Assembly (NCBI GenBank): GCA_937981555.1
Contig: CALJOK010000042.1
Span: 1 to 64,000 of the forward strand
Length of the DNA stretch: 64,000 nt
Origin: an uncultured Saprospiraceae bacterium
GTDB taxonomy: Bacteria > Bacteroidota > Bacteroidia > Chitinophagales > Saprospiraceae
Direction: 5' to 3'
Under the pieces are notes generated by a model that saw only the letters and a list, made by a program, of their open reading frames with translations, was not told where the DNA came from and searched no databases. Made by a program: the position numbers and the translations under genes. Of the stretch, positions 16,114 through 24,484 are shown piece by piece. Each line of letters starts with the position of its first letter. Position 1 is the stretch's first letter.

Positions 16114-17457
16114 CTATTTATTTTTCGCTGAACTAATATTTGATTTTTCCATAGACCTCAATTGACGATAAATCTCCCCTCTGATTTTATCATCTCGTCC
16201 TTGACCTCGTTTTGGAGTCATAAATAATTGAGTCATTATTACGCCAACAAATTCTCGTTTTGGATCAACCCAAAAATTCGTTCCTTCATAACCTCCACCG
16301 ATCCAAAGTCCTTCATCTCCAATATCTTTTATCCTCATAGAATCTCCGCTGACCCAAAGATTAAAACCATTGTATCCATACTTATTATCCAATAAAGTGT
16401 GTGGCGAATGAATATTTTTTATGGTTGGTTTTTCTAAAAACCGATGACCGTTTAATTCTCCTCGATTCAATAACATTCGAATGAAATCGGTATAGCCATC
16501 TGCTGTCGCAATCATTCCTTCACCACCTAAATATAATTCATGACTGATTTTATAATCAGGAACATTCGATCCAAAAATATCGAGTTCACCAGCATTTGCA
16601 AATCTCAAAATCGAATCTTTTCCTGATATAGTTGGAGGTAATTTGGCTTGAGCTGGCAAGTCATATTTAAGACCATCAATTTTCATTGGCTGAGTCACTC
16701 GTTCCGCAACCAATTCTTTTAAACTTTTTCCAGTTACTCGCTCTGCCACAAATCCTAAAACAGTTGTATTCATTCCATAAAAATAAGGATTTCCTGAATG
16801 TTGCATCAAAGGTAATTTGGCCATTCGATCAATCATTTCTTTCGAGTTTTTTGAAGTGGCAATATTTTGCTCTGCCAGCATAGAATCTAAACATTCAAAT
16901 CCAGTTACTGCATAATAAAATCCAGCTTCATGATTGAGGAGATGCAAAATAGTCATTACTGAATCGTTGGGAACAAATTGGAGTGGACAAATATTTTTCC
17001 GATCTTCTCCTTCAAAATCGGTTAACGGTTTTCCATTTTGAGCTACCGCAACGTTTAGATTTTCAAATTCAGGAATATATTTAGTTACTGGATCATCAAA
17101 TTTTAAAAGTCCATCTTCAATCAAATCAAGAGCAACCGAAATAGTAATGATTTTACTCATCGACCAAATCCGAATCCAGGAATCGCCATCAATTTTTTGA
17201 TCACCTAGAAGATCTGTATTTACCGATGAATGTTCATAAATAACGGAACCATCTTTATTTTCCAATCGAGCATAAATAAATGGATAGGAGCCATTTTCGA
17301 CAAATGAATTGATCGTAGAATCTATGGCTTGAGGATTAGGAAGCACTATTCCTGTTGGTTGATCTTTTTTGCAGGAAGAGAAAAATAACGTTAGTGCTAA
17401 TGCATTTACAAAAAGTAAAAAGGTGCTCGCTTGAAAAAAGGAGAAGTTGATTTTCAT
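16114..17457 (-). CDS. Serine beta-lactamase-fold hydrolase lipoprotein (class C/EstB-like)
   Basis: A 447-residue lipoprotein with a signal peptide ending in the lipobox FFSSC (C29). The SxxK catalytic pair is S99-M-S-K102 in WSMSK, a YxN-like element is in YFYGMN near residue 220, and the third box appears as WIGGGYEG near 385. This is the beta-lactamase/penicillin-binding-protein fold family; most such Bacteroidota lipoproteins act as esterases or peptidases, not resistance enzymes. The specific substrate is unknown. It is monocistronic. Confidence 0.9.
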   Translation of the reverse strand: MKINFSFFQASTFLLFVNALALTLFFSSCKKDQPTGIVLPNPQAIDSTINSFVENGSYPFIYARLENKDGSVIYEHSSVNTDLLGDQKIDGDSWIRIWSMSKIITISVALDLIEDGLLKFDDPVTKYIPEFENLNVAVAQNGKPLTDFEGEDRKNICPLQFVPNDSVMTILHLLNHEAGFYYAVTGFECLDSMLAEQNIATSKNSKEMIDRMAKLPLMQHSGNPYFYGMNTTVLGFVAERVTGKSLKELVAERVTQPMKIDGLKYDLPAQAKLPPTISGKDSILRFANAGELDIFGSNVPDYKISHELYLGGEGMIATADGYTDFIRMLLNRGELNGHRFLEKPTIKNIHSPHTLLDNKYGYNGFNLWVSGDSMRIKDIGDEGLWIGGGYEGTNFWVDPKREFVGVIMTQLFMTPKRGQGRDDKIRGEIYRQLRSMEKSNISSAKNK

Positions 17458-17838
17458 GATTTGATTGTTTCGTTGGTTTGTTCTATAAAAAAACGATAAA
17501 AAAGTGAGAAGGAAAAAAGAAACAGAAATTACTTATTGAAAAGTAACTTCGTTTTAGATTCTAAAAATGGTGAATAAATTGAACATTGTTATTTTTTTCA
17601 TTGAAAAAAAAAGAACCAAAAAATTTTAGACGAAAAAATAGCTTAACACAAAGCAAACTCCTGCTCCCTCATTTTTCTCCGTTCCTTGCCCGCTCCTTAC
17701 TACTCATGGTTTTCCTTCCAATTTCAAATTCTCCATCTTTTAAAATAAAAATTATTCCTTTGTTTTCTTAAAAATGAATCTTCAAAAGTTACTCTTATTT
17801 TATTGCTAAATGGTATCCCAAAATATAAATACTATCCC
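17458..17838. other. Gene-free stretch upstream of rimM, with a dispersed element
   Basis: About 380 bp between the start of the lipoprotein gene and the rimM promoter. It holds the dispersed element at 17616-17696 and otherwise AT-rich sequence. A 61-codon open frame crosses it but has no start context or family and is not conserved in frame in the second copy of the element. Confidence 0.7.
17616..17696 (+). repeat. Dispersed non-coding element, copy A
   Basis: About 81 bp that aligns, at roughly three quarters identity by eye, with 40708-40787 in the same orientation. Shared blocks in order are CCAAAAA, GAAAAAA, ACACAAAGCAA, GCTCCC, CATTTTTC and CCGC or CCCGC. The GAAAAAT / ATTTTTC blocks can pair to form a hairpin. 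Not a known IS end, to my knowledge. Confidence 0.7.
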
Positions 17839-17846
17839 TACTTTTG
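17839..17846 (+). promoter_or_regulatory. Promoter -7 box for rimM-cutA
   Basis: TACTTTTG matches the Bacteroidota -7 consensus TAnnTTTG exactly and lies 4 bp before ATG 17851. No good -33 TTTG is seen at normal spacing, and the 5' leader would be nearly absent, so this call is tentative. Confidence 0.4.
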
Positions 17847-17850
17847 CCTC

Positions 17851-18381
17851 ATGGAAAAATATACTAGTATCGGTTTTACAAAAAAAGAACATAAACTTAA
17901 AGGAGAACTTAAAGTCTTAGTGGAAGACGAATATTTGGAAGACTTATTAAAGACACCTGTTATTTTTCTCTCCATCAAAGGAAGACATCTCCCCTACTTT
18001 GTAGAAGAAGCAAGACTTGAAAAAGAATTCATTATAAAATTAGAAGATGTCGACTCTAAAGAAGCTGCTCATCTTTTAAGTTCTAAAGAAATATTTTTAC
18101 AACCTGCCAATATTTTGAAAGAAGACGAAAAGGAATTGGTGTTGGAAGTCCAATCAAATTTACTTTTTGGGCATATTAAAGATTTCACTCTAGTGGATTC
18201 AGAACTTGGCGAGCTTGGAAAAATTCTAGATGTAATTGAATTTCCACAACAAGAAATGGCAGTCATTTCTCATAATGAAAAAGAATTTTTTATTCCGATT
18301 CATGAAAGCTTAATTGAAAAAATCGACGAAGAAAAACAATACATTTACATGAACCTTCCTGCGGGGATTTTGGATGTTTAA
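17851..18381 (+). CDS. rimM: Ribosome maturation factor RimM
   Basis: A 176-residue protein that helps assemble the 30S head with S19. The N-terminal RimM barrel contains GFTKKEHKLKGELKV and the C-terminal PRC barrel contains LVDSELGELGKILDVIEFP and FIPIHESLIEKID. The ATG at 17851 gives the usual N-terminus; an upstream in-frame TTG would add 16 residues. In many genomes rimM sits with rpsP and trmD; here it is instead followed 10 bp later by cutA, a likely two-gene operon. Confidence 0.93.
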   Translation: MEKYTSIGFTKKEHKLKGELKVLVEDEYLEDLLKTPVIFLSIKGRHLPYFVEEARLEKEFIIKLEDVDSKEAAHLLSSKEIFLQPANILKEDEKELVLEVQSNLLFGHIKDFTLVDSELGELGKILDVIEFPQQEMAVISHNEKEFFIPIHESLIEKIDEEKQYIYMNLPAGILDV

Positions 18382-18391
18382 ATTTTAAGAA

Positions 18392-18703
18392 ATGAGTTTT
18401 ATCATAGTTTACATCACTCACTCCTCTGAAGAAAATGCGCAAAAAATAGCCAATCATTTGCTTCAAAAAAAGATGGTCGCTTGCGCAAATATTTTTCCTA
18501 TAAAAAGTATGTACTGGTGGAATGGAAATATTGAAGATGAAAACGAATATGTTTCCATCGTCAAAACAATCCCTGAAAATTGGGAAATTTTACAAAAAGA
18601 AATAACTGAAATTCATCCTTACGAAGTACCCTGCATCATGAAGATTAAAGCAGAAGCGAATGAGGAATATGAAAAATGGATTTATTTAATGGTGAATGGT
18701 TAA
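18392..18703 (+). CDS. cutA: CutA family divalent-ion tolerance protein
   Basis: A 103-residue CutA protein, a small trimeric ferredoxin-like protein linked to copper tolerance in E. coli, though its role elsewhere is unclear. Family signatures: VYITHSSEENAQKIANHLL at the start, CANIFPIKSMYWWNG in the middle and the C-terminal HPYEVPCI. The last codons and stop (Met-Val-Asn-Gly-stop) lie inside the left arm of an inverted repeat. Confidence 0.93.
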   Translation: MSFIIVYITHSSEENAQKIANHLLQKKMVACANIFPIKSMYWWNGNIEDENEYVSIVKTIPENWEILQKEITEIHPYEVPCIMKIKAEANEEYEKWIYLMVNG

Positions 18704-18746
18704 TACCATTATGTAATTACAAAGTGATATTAACCATTCACCATTA
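18687..18746. repeat. Inverted repeat with 18-bp perfect arms overlapping the cutA stop
   Basis: Arms 18687-18704 and 18729-18746 are exact reverse complements (TAATGGTGAATGGTTAAT) with a 24-nt loop. The left arm encodes the end of cutA. It lies at the convergent junction with prfB and is related in sequence to the repeat at 1623-1673. Confidence 0.85.
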
Positions 18747-18762
18747 TACATCCACCATTACT

Positions 18763-19843
18763 CTAAACCGCGTCTACCATTAAGAATGCTTTTAAGAAAC
18801 CATCTAAGTCTCCATTCAAAACAGCGTCTGTATTATTATTTTGAAAGTTCGACCGATGATCTTTTACCCGTCGATCATCGAGGACATAGCTACGAATCTG
18901 AGAGCCCCATTCGTTCGCCATTTTTCCTGCTTCAACTTTATTTTTTTCGGCAGCTAATCTTTTAATTTCTAATTCGTAGAGTCGAGATTTCAACATTTTA
19001 ATTGCTTTCTCTTTATTGAGATGTTGAGATCGTTCTTCTTGACATTCTACAACCAAGCCTGATGGCAAATGCCGTAATCGAACGGCAGATTCTGTTTTAT
19101 TAACATGCTGCCCTCCTGCTCCACTTGCTCGAAAAGTATCCCAATCTAAATCTGCGGGATTCACATCTATCTCGATGGTATCATCAATTAATGGATGAAC
19201 AAAAACAGAAGCAAACGAAGTCATCCGTTTTCCCTGAGAATTAAATGGACTCACTCGAACAAGTCGATGAACACCATTTTCTCCTTTAAGTAAACCATAA
19301 ACAAAGTCGCCTTTGATTTCAATTTCGACACTTCGTATACCAGCCACGTCACCATCAACTCGGTTGAGTTGTTTGACTTTGTAACCTGATTTTTCAGCCC
19401 ACATGATATACATTCGAAGAAGCATTTCTGCCCAATCGCAGCTCTCTGTTCCTCCGGCACCAGCATTGATTTCCAGCAAACAACTTAGCTCATCTTCCTC
19501 TTTATTCAAAGTGGATCGAAACTCTAAATCGTCAACAGCTGCAAGGGTTTTATCATATTGAGCATTGAGTTCCTCCTCGGCGACTTCTTCTTCTTTGTAG
19601 AATTCATAGAGCACTTCGAGTTCGTCAATTTCCGCCTTGGTTTTATTGTAGTTGGACACCCAATTTTTGTGTCCTTTGATTTGTTTGATAATGCCTTCTG
19701 CTCGCTTGGAGTCTTTCCAAAAGTCAGGGTCGAGGGTTAATTGTTCTTTATCTTCGATTTCTAATAGTCGTTGATCGACGTCAAAGATACCTCCTTAGAA
19801 CGCCCAATCTTTCCTCCAATTCTTTGTATTGGTCTTGAGTCAT
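18763..19843 (-). CDS. prfB: Peptide chain release factor 2, expressed by +1 programmed frameshift
   Basis: RF2 reads UAA and UGA stops. The coding path is 19843-19784 (20 codons, MTQDQYKELEERLGVLRRYL), then an in-frame TGA at 19783-19781, then a +1 shift to frame 19782-18763 (339 codons plus stop), giving about 359 residues, normal for RF2. The shift site is AGGAGG-TAT-CTT-TGA-C, the same arrangement as in E. coli. Downstream are the RF2 anticodon-like SPF (VSPFNSQGKR) and the catalytic GGQ in SGAGGQHVNKTESAV. The shift makes expression self-limiting: plentiful RF2 terminates at the early TGA. A -7 box TACTTTTG lies at 19923-19916. Confidence 0.95.
19781..19795 (-). promoter_or_regulatory. 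prfB recoding site: internal Shine-Dalgarno plus slippery CTT-TGA
   Basis: On the minus strand AGGAGG (19795-19790) is followed by TAT, the slippery CTT (19786-19784) and TGA (19783-19781), then C. The anti-SD pairing, 3-nt spacing and UGA-C context are the defining parts of the known RF2 autoregulatory frameshift. Confidence 0.95.
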
Positions 19844-19915
19844 AATTTTTATAACAACACTTTTACAAGTGTGTATTTTTTTTTGTTAAAAAATAAATTG
19901 TGATTTCTTTTTTTG

Positions 19916-19923
19916 CAAAAGTA
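19916..19923 (-). promoter_or_regulatory. Promoter -7 box for prfB
   Basis: TACTTTTG on the minus strand, followed by C as in the ndk and icd boxes, 72 bp upstream of the prfB ATG. No clear -33 TTTG at 19-22 bp upstream. Confidence 0.5.
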
Positions 19924-20045
19924 TAAAATAAATCAACTTCCTTTCATTTTAAGTCCATCAATGTGAAATCATCAAAAGAACATAATAATTTGCTTTAACC
20001 GAATGAACCAAAATAATACAATTTACTAAAGCAAATTACTACGGG

Positions 20046-21284
20046 TTAATTGCTACTCAATAATTCGATATAAAAAACTAGATCCGCACGGCGGGGAATT
20101 TTCCCAAGCCAACCTGCTCGTCCATAAGCTAATTTATAGGGTACGAAAAAAGTGGCTTTAGAACCTACCGTTAATTTTGAAATTCCTTCGTCCCATCCTT
20201 TGATTACTTTTTCTTCGCCTAATGGAAATTCAAATGAATTACCATCATCGAAAGTACTGTCGAAAACTTTTCCATCTGGCAAAAACCCCATGTACTGAAC
20301 TTCAACTTTTTGCAATGGAGATGTTTTTTTCCCTTTACCTTTTTCATGCAAAATGTATTTCAATCCTGAATGAGTGTAAATCAAATCGTCTTCCAATTCC
20401 CCACTTTTAAATTTTTCGATATTGGCTAAAGTCGTTTTTTCTATTGCTGCTTTCCTTGCAATCGTTTCTTCTTTTAGTTGTAATGCTTTTGCCCTTTGAA
20501 GTACCTTTTCAATTTCAAATTCGCCTGGTGTAAAAACATCTACGATTTGGATTCTATAATTAATCGTATCGGTTTCTTTTAGATTTTTTGGTAATCTTTC
20601 TAGGCCAAGTAGCAACTGATCTAAATGCAAACTATCTCCTATTCCTCCTAACAATAATGCTTCATAATTTCCTGGTGGTGGATTTGGAACTGCCCTTCTT
20701 GCAGGTAAGGAAGATTGCAAAGGTTTATCCATTGGAGTCTCTTTCTCCAACTCATTATTGATGTATCGATACTCTCGATATCGAATTCGATCACCTGGTT
20801 GAGCAATTATATTTCCAGTTTTATTGAAAATTTCGTAGGGATAATTTGAGGTAGTTTTATTTTTTTTTTTAGCCGTTGCTAATTTTTCTTTTGGAGTGAT
20901 GTCGATTAATTTAACCACATATTTTATTCTATCTTCTGTGGTAAATCCTTCAGGAAGGTTTTTTAAATCCTTTAATTCTTGTGTGACTGTAACACTATCC
21001 CCTTTTGACATTTTAAATAAAATTTCATAATTCGGGGGAAGAGGTCTAGTCAAAACTTCTTCGGGCGGCAAAATAATTTCTTTTACTCCAAACTCCCTGG
21101 TGGAAGAAATTTCATTTCCATTCAAAAAAACAGTTTCACTAAACTTTACTAAATCTCCAATCTTAGGAGATTCTCCTTCTTTATTAACAATAAATTTATA
21201 GGAATAATTCGAGGCAGTAGTTCCATCGCTAAATTCGCAAGATGAAATTATAAGAAGAAAAAATATAGGAAAAATGTGTTTCAT
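20046..21284 (-). CDS. Lipoprotein with three FKBP-like domains (peptidyl-prolyl isomerase)
   Basis: A 412-residue lipoprotein (lipobox ISSC near residue 16). Three FKBP-type segments follow: about 28-135 and 145-255 are degenerate (IGDLVKFSETVFLNG ... KGDSVTVTQ; PGDRIRYREYRYINN ... IGDSLHLDQ), while 300-410 is canonical with VEVQYMGFLPDGKVFDST, FPLGEEKVIKGWDEGISKLTVG and AYGRAGWLGKIP. Only the last is likely to be catalytic. It is the final gene of a leftward pair with nrnA and next to ndk; as I recall, the gliding protein GldI of flavobacteria is also an FKBP lipoprotein beside similar genes, so a periplasmic folding role for surface machinery is plausible. Confidence 0.88.
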   Translation of the reverse strand: MKHIFPIFFLLIISSCEFSDGTTASNYSYKFIVNKEGESPKIGDLVKFSETVFLNGNEISSTREFGVKEIILPPEEVLTRPLPPNYEILFKMSKGDSVTVTQELKDLKNLPEGFTTEDRIKYVVKLIDITPKEKLATAKKKNKTTSNYPYEIFNKTGNIIAQPGDRIRYREYRYINNELEKETPMDKPLQSSLPARRAVPNPPPGNYEALLLGGIGDSLHLDQLLLGLERLPKNLKETDTINYRIQIVDVFTPGEFEIEKVLQRAKALQLKEETIARKAAIEKTTLANIEKFKSGELEDDLIYTHSGLKYILHEKGKGKKTSPLQKVEVQYMGFLPDGKVFDSTFDDGNSFEFPLGEEKVIKGWDEGISKLTVGSKATFFVPYKLAYGRAGWLGKIPRRADLVFYIELLSSN

Positions 21285-21408
21285 GATTTTTACTTTTTGA
21301 AAATCTGGTACGTGGTACGGATGAACGAAAAGTAGCCTTGGCTTTATTATTTTTTTTGAGGAAATTAGGTATTGGATCCCTTAAAGAGATCCGATGCCTC
21401 TGCAAAAA

Positions 21409-22416
21409 TTATAAAGCATCCAATTGCTCTTTATATTCTGGCAATAGCTTTTTAAATTTATTTACCGTAGCACTTAACCCTGAATACGATGCTCCGCCTG
21501 ATGCATTTTTATGACCGCCACCTCTAAAGTATTTTCGACAAATCTCTTGAACTGAAAAATCACCTTTTGATCGCATTGATATTTTTACAATCGTTGGTTG
21601 TTCGTGAATGAACACCGCTACCTTTACTTTTTTCATCATCAATATTTGATTGACGACTCCTTCTGTATCACCCCGTTGAATATTGAAATCTTCGTAATCT
21701 TTTTTGGTCAAAGTGATAATTCCAGTTTTATATTCAGGTAAAATTTCCATCCGATTATTCAAGATATGTCCCATGATCCGCAATTGCTTTTCGGTCATAC
21801 TATTGAAAATCAAATCTTGTAAAACATAATCATCCACTCCTCTTTCCACCAAATCAGCTACAATTCGAAACAACTTTGGAGAAGTACTATATTTAAAAGA
21901 ACCGGTGTCTGTCAAAATCCCAGTAAACATACATTCACCTACCGTGACATCAATTCCTTTTTTCTCATCCATCATCACCAAAAAATCATAAATTAATTCA
22001 CAAGTTGAACTCGCAGTCGTATCAGATAAAACAAAGTCTGCAAAATTCTCAGGATATAAATGATGATCAATTAAAACTTTTTTCCCACTTGAAGCACCAA
22101 TCACTTCACCCATTTTATCCACTCGCTCCAAAGCATTGTAATCTAAACTAAAAATAATATCTGCTTTTTTTAAATATTCATTACAGTCCTCTGGCTCGAT
22201 ATCATGAATCAATATTTTATCCGCATCAGGCATCCAAGCAAAATTATCTGGATATTCAGATGGAAACATCACTCTGACAGTATGTCCATTTCGGATTAAA
22301 TAATGGTATAAGGCAAGAGAAGAACCAATTGCATCTCCATCAGGATTTCTATGAGAGGTGATGACAATGTCTTTTGGGATAGAGAGTAGGCTTTTTAATT
22401 CTGTAATATTTTCCAT
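21409..22416 (-). CDS. nrnA: DHH/DHHA1 phosphoesterase, NrnA-like (nanoRNase/pAp phosphatase)
   Basis: A 335-residue member of the DHH family that degrades 2-5-mer RNAs and dephosphorylates 3'-phosphoadenosine 5'-phosphate. Metal motifs visible: SHRNPDGDAIGSS near residue 21-33, DYNALERVD, and the defining IDHHLYPENF near 115; the DHHA1 substrate domain ends with GGGHKNASGG near 300. Full length. It is transcribed away from ndk and followed 124 bp later by the FKBP lipoprotein gene. Confidence 0.92.
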   Translation of the reverse strand: MENITELKSLLSIPKDIVITSHRNPDGDAIGSSLALYHYLIRNGHTVRVMFPSEYPDNFAWMPDADKILIHDIEPEDCNEYLKKADIIFSLDYNALERVDKMGEVIGASSGKKVLIDHHLYPENFADFVLSDTTASSTCELIYDFLVMMDEKKGIDVTVGECMFTGILTDTGSFKYSTSPKLFRIVADLVERGVDDYVLQDLIFNSMTEKQLRIMGHILNNRMEILPEYKTGIITLTKKDYEDFNIQRGDTEGVVNQILMMKKVKVAVFIHEQPTIVKISMRSKGDFSVQEICRKYFRGGGHKNASGGASYSGLSATVNKFKKLLPEYKEQLDAL

Positions 22417-22559
22417 ATTGGGTTTAGTCAGTAGTCCTTTGAATTAGTCTTTGTTATTACAACTTTATTTTAAATGTTGTGTAGAAATAAAGTTTATCTG
22501 TTTCGCTTTTTTTCAAAAAAATAAATTTTTCTAAAGAATCAAAAAACGAGAGTGCGAAA

Positions 22560-22592
22560 TTGATAAATTTTAGGGATTTAATGATACTTTTG
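22560..22592 (+). promoter_or_regulatory. Promoter of ndk
   Basis: A -33 TTG (22560-22562) and a -7 TACTTTTG (22585-22592) are 22 bp apart. The 18 bases from the -7 box onward, TACTTTTGCAGCGTTTTT, recur exactly upstream of icd. The leader to ATG 22702 is about 100 nt. Confidence 0.7.
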
Positions 22593-22701
22593 CAGCGTTT
22601 TTTTAAAAATGCCGTTGAATTAAATTATGTAACCATAAAAGAATTCAATGGTTCACTTTCAGAATTCATATTATTTTAAATAAAAATTTTAACAAATTAT
22701 C

Positions 22702-23121
22702 ATGGCAGGTAAAATTACTTTTACAATGATCAAACCGGATGCAGTTAAAGCTGGACATACCGGAGCTATTTTGAATCACATCAACAAAGCAGGTTTCAGA
22801 ATTGTGGCAATGAAAAAAACTCAATTGACTGTAGCTTCTGCTGAGGCTTTTTATAGTGTTCACAAAAAACGTCCATTCTTTGGAGAGTTGGTTGAGTTCA
22901 TGACTAGCGGACCAATCGTTGCTGCTGTTTTGGAAAAAGAAAATGCAGTTGAAGATTACCGAAAAGAAATCGGAGCAACTAATCCAAAAGAAGCTGCCAA
23001 AGGAACTATCCGTAAAAAGTATGCCAAGAGCATCGGAGAAAATGCAGTTCACGGAGCTGACTCTGATCGAAATGCAAAAAGAGAAGCGGCTTTCCACTTT
23101 TCTTCTATCGAAATGTTCTAG
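22702..23121 (+). CDS. ndk: Nucleoside diphosphate kinase
   Basis: A 139-residue NDPK that equilibrates (d)NDP and (d)NTP pools. The phosphorylated His is H117 in NAVHGADSD, and the start [16 protein letters not shown] and [13 protein letters not shown] are typical. Length is standard. It has its own strong-looking promoter and is separated from the convergent proline dehydrogenase gene by a long inverted repeat. Confidence 0.97.
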   Translation: MAGKITFTMIKPDAVKAGHTGAILNHINKAGFRIVAMKKTQLTVASAEAFYSVHKKRPFFGELVEFMTSGPIVAAVLEKENAVEDYRKEIGATNPKEAAKGTIRKKYAKSIGENAVHGADSDRNAKREAAFHFSSIEMF

Positions 23122-23130
23122 TATTTTAGC

Positions 23131-23195
23131 GATGAAATTATGAGTGATAAGTGATGAGTTTTTAAACGCTCATCACTTATAACTCATAGTTCATC
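23131..23195. repeat. Inverted repeat with ~27-bp arms at a convergent junction
   Basis: Arms 23131-23158 and 23169-23195 pair over about 24 positions with one bulge (core AAGTGATGAG/CTCATCACTT) and a 10-nt loop. It fills the gap between the ndk and proline dehydrogenase 3' ends. Confidence 0.85.
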
Positions 23196-23200
23196 ACTCC

Positions 23201-24409
23201 TTATAATTTTCTTCGATCCATCTCCTTTTTGATCAATCCATATTCTCTACTCATATCTCCACTCACCGCTGTATTTTCTTTTGCACGTCGAATCAAATAA
23301 GGAAAAACTTCATTCACTTGACCATAGACCATATACTTAGCTACATTATAACCAGCATCCGCAAGGTTAAAAGTTAAATTATCGCTCATCCCAAAAAGTT
23401 GACAAAAATTAAGATGCGGATGATCTTTTTGAATTCCTTTTTCATCAATCATTTCAGCTTGAAGACGAGAACTTTCTTCATTGTGAGTTGCGGCACAAGA
23501 AGCAATTGCTTTATAATTGTCAATGCAAAAACGCAGCGCCATATTATAAGCATCATCAGTTGCTTGTTTGTTTGGTTGAATTGGTGTAGGATACCCTTGC
23601 TCTTTTGCTCGTCCGCCCTCTTTTTCCATGTAGGCACCACGCACTAATTTTGCCCCAAGTAAGTAGCCATATTTTTGAGCTTTATCATAAGAACTAGTTA
23701 AGAATTTCAAGCGGTCATGTCGATACATTTGGAAAGTATTGTAGACCACTACCCTTTCTTTATTATATCGTTTCATCATCAAATCTGCGATATGGTCGAT
23801 GGTATCTTGAATCCAACTTTCTTCTGCATCGATCATCACAGACACACCATTAATTGATGCTGCATAACAGATTGAGTCAATTCTTTTTAAGACATTTCGA
23901 TATTCTACCAAAACAGATTTTGGTAAACCGGATCTATCTTTTTGAATTTTTTCCAATAATCCAAATCGAGCTATTCCTGAAATTTTGGAAACGACAACAG
24001 GTGTACTTTGATTTATTTTTGCAAACTCAATCGCTCGAATATTTTCATTCATCGTTTTATTAAATTCATGCTCGGTAGTCTTCGCTTCCGCTCCATAATC
24101 TAAAACTGATTGAATATTAAATTCATACAACTTTTCAATAGCAGTCGTACTTTCTAGCAAAGTTCTTCCACCTACAAATTGTCGAAACATCGTCTCTCTA
24201 ACTATCGATTTGGTAAAAGGAACATGCAACTTCATGGCTAGCAAACCTAAATCAGAAAGTGGATTTACCAACCAGGTTTTATTCATCAAACTGAATAACC
24301 AACCTGCTTTTTTCAACTCTTTGTTAGACTTGTAAGCAAAAGCAATTTCCGTATTGGAAAAATCCAAATTTGCTGCTGAAGGTTTTGATTTTTTCTTGGT
24401 TTTACTCAT
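23201..24409 (-). CDS. Proline dehydrogenase
   Basis: A 402-residue FAD-dependent proline dehydrogenase barrel, oxidising proline to pyrroline-5-carboxylate. Signatures: VMIDAEESWIQD, VYNTFQMYRHDRLKFL, KLVRGAYMEKEGG and CQLFGMSDNLTF, and the C-terminal VNEVFPYLIRRAKENT. It is a stand-alone enzyme (no fused P5C dehydrogenase), as usual in Bacteroidota, and monocistronic. The first 20 residues are Lys-rich and not part of the barrel. Confidence 0.93.
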   Translation of the reverse strand: MSKTKKKSKPSAANLDFSNTEIAFAYKSNKELKKAGWLFSLMNKTWLVNPLSDLGLLAMKLHVPFTKSIVRETMFRQFVGGRTLLESTTAIEKLYEFNIQSVLDYGAEAKTTEHEFNKTMNENIRAIEFAKINQSTPVVVSKISGIARFGLLEKIQKDRSGLPKSVLVEYRNVLKRIDSICYAASINGVSVMIDAEESWIQDTIDHIADLMMKRYNKERVVVYNTFQMYRHDRLKFLTSSYDKAQKYGYLLGAKLVRGAYMEKEGGRAKEQGYPTPIQPNKQATDDAYNMALRFCIDNYKAIASCAATHNEESSRLQAEMIDEKGIQKDHPHLNFCQLFGMSDNLTFNLADAGYNVAKYMVYGQVNEVFPYLIRRAKENTAVSGDMSREYGLIKKEMDRRKL

Positions 24410-24484
24410 GGTAAAGCTTAACTTTTATATTTTTAAATGGTTAGTTCTTTTCTATTTTTATGGATCGTTTACAATTCTGGTCAA

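Noticed and set aside
16114-17457. Antibiotic-resistance beta-lactamase
   Set aside because: SxxK is present but the lipoprotein layout and the altered third box point to a general serine esterase/peptidase of the fold.
17586-17771. 61-codon frame over the dispersed element copy A
   Set aside because: The matching element at 40708-40787 is open in a different frame, so the conservation is not coding.
18763-19659. prfB as a truncated gene of 298 residues beginning at a GTG
   Set aside because: The upstream 20 codons, AGGAGG and CTT-TGA-C restore a full-length RF2 by the known +1 shift, so it is neither truncated nor a pseudogene.
22666-23097. 143-codon antisense frame over ndk
   Set aside because: Shadow of the conserved ndk coding strand.
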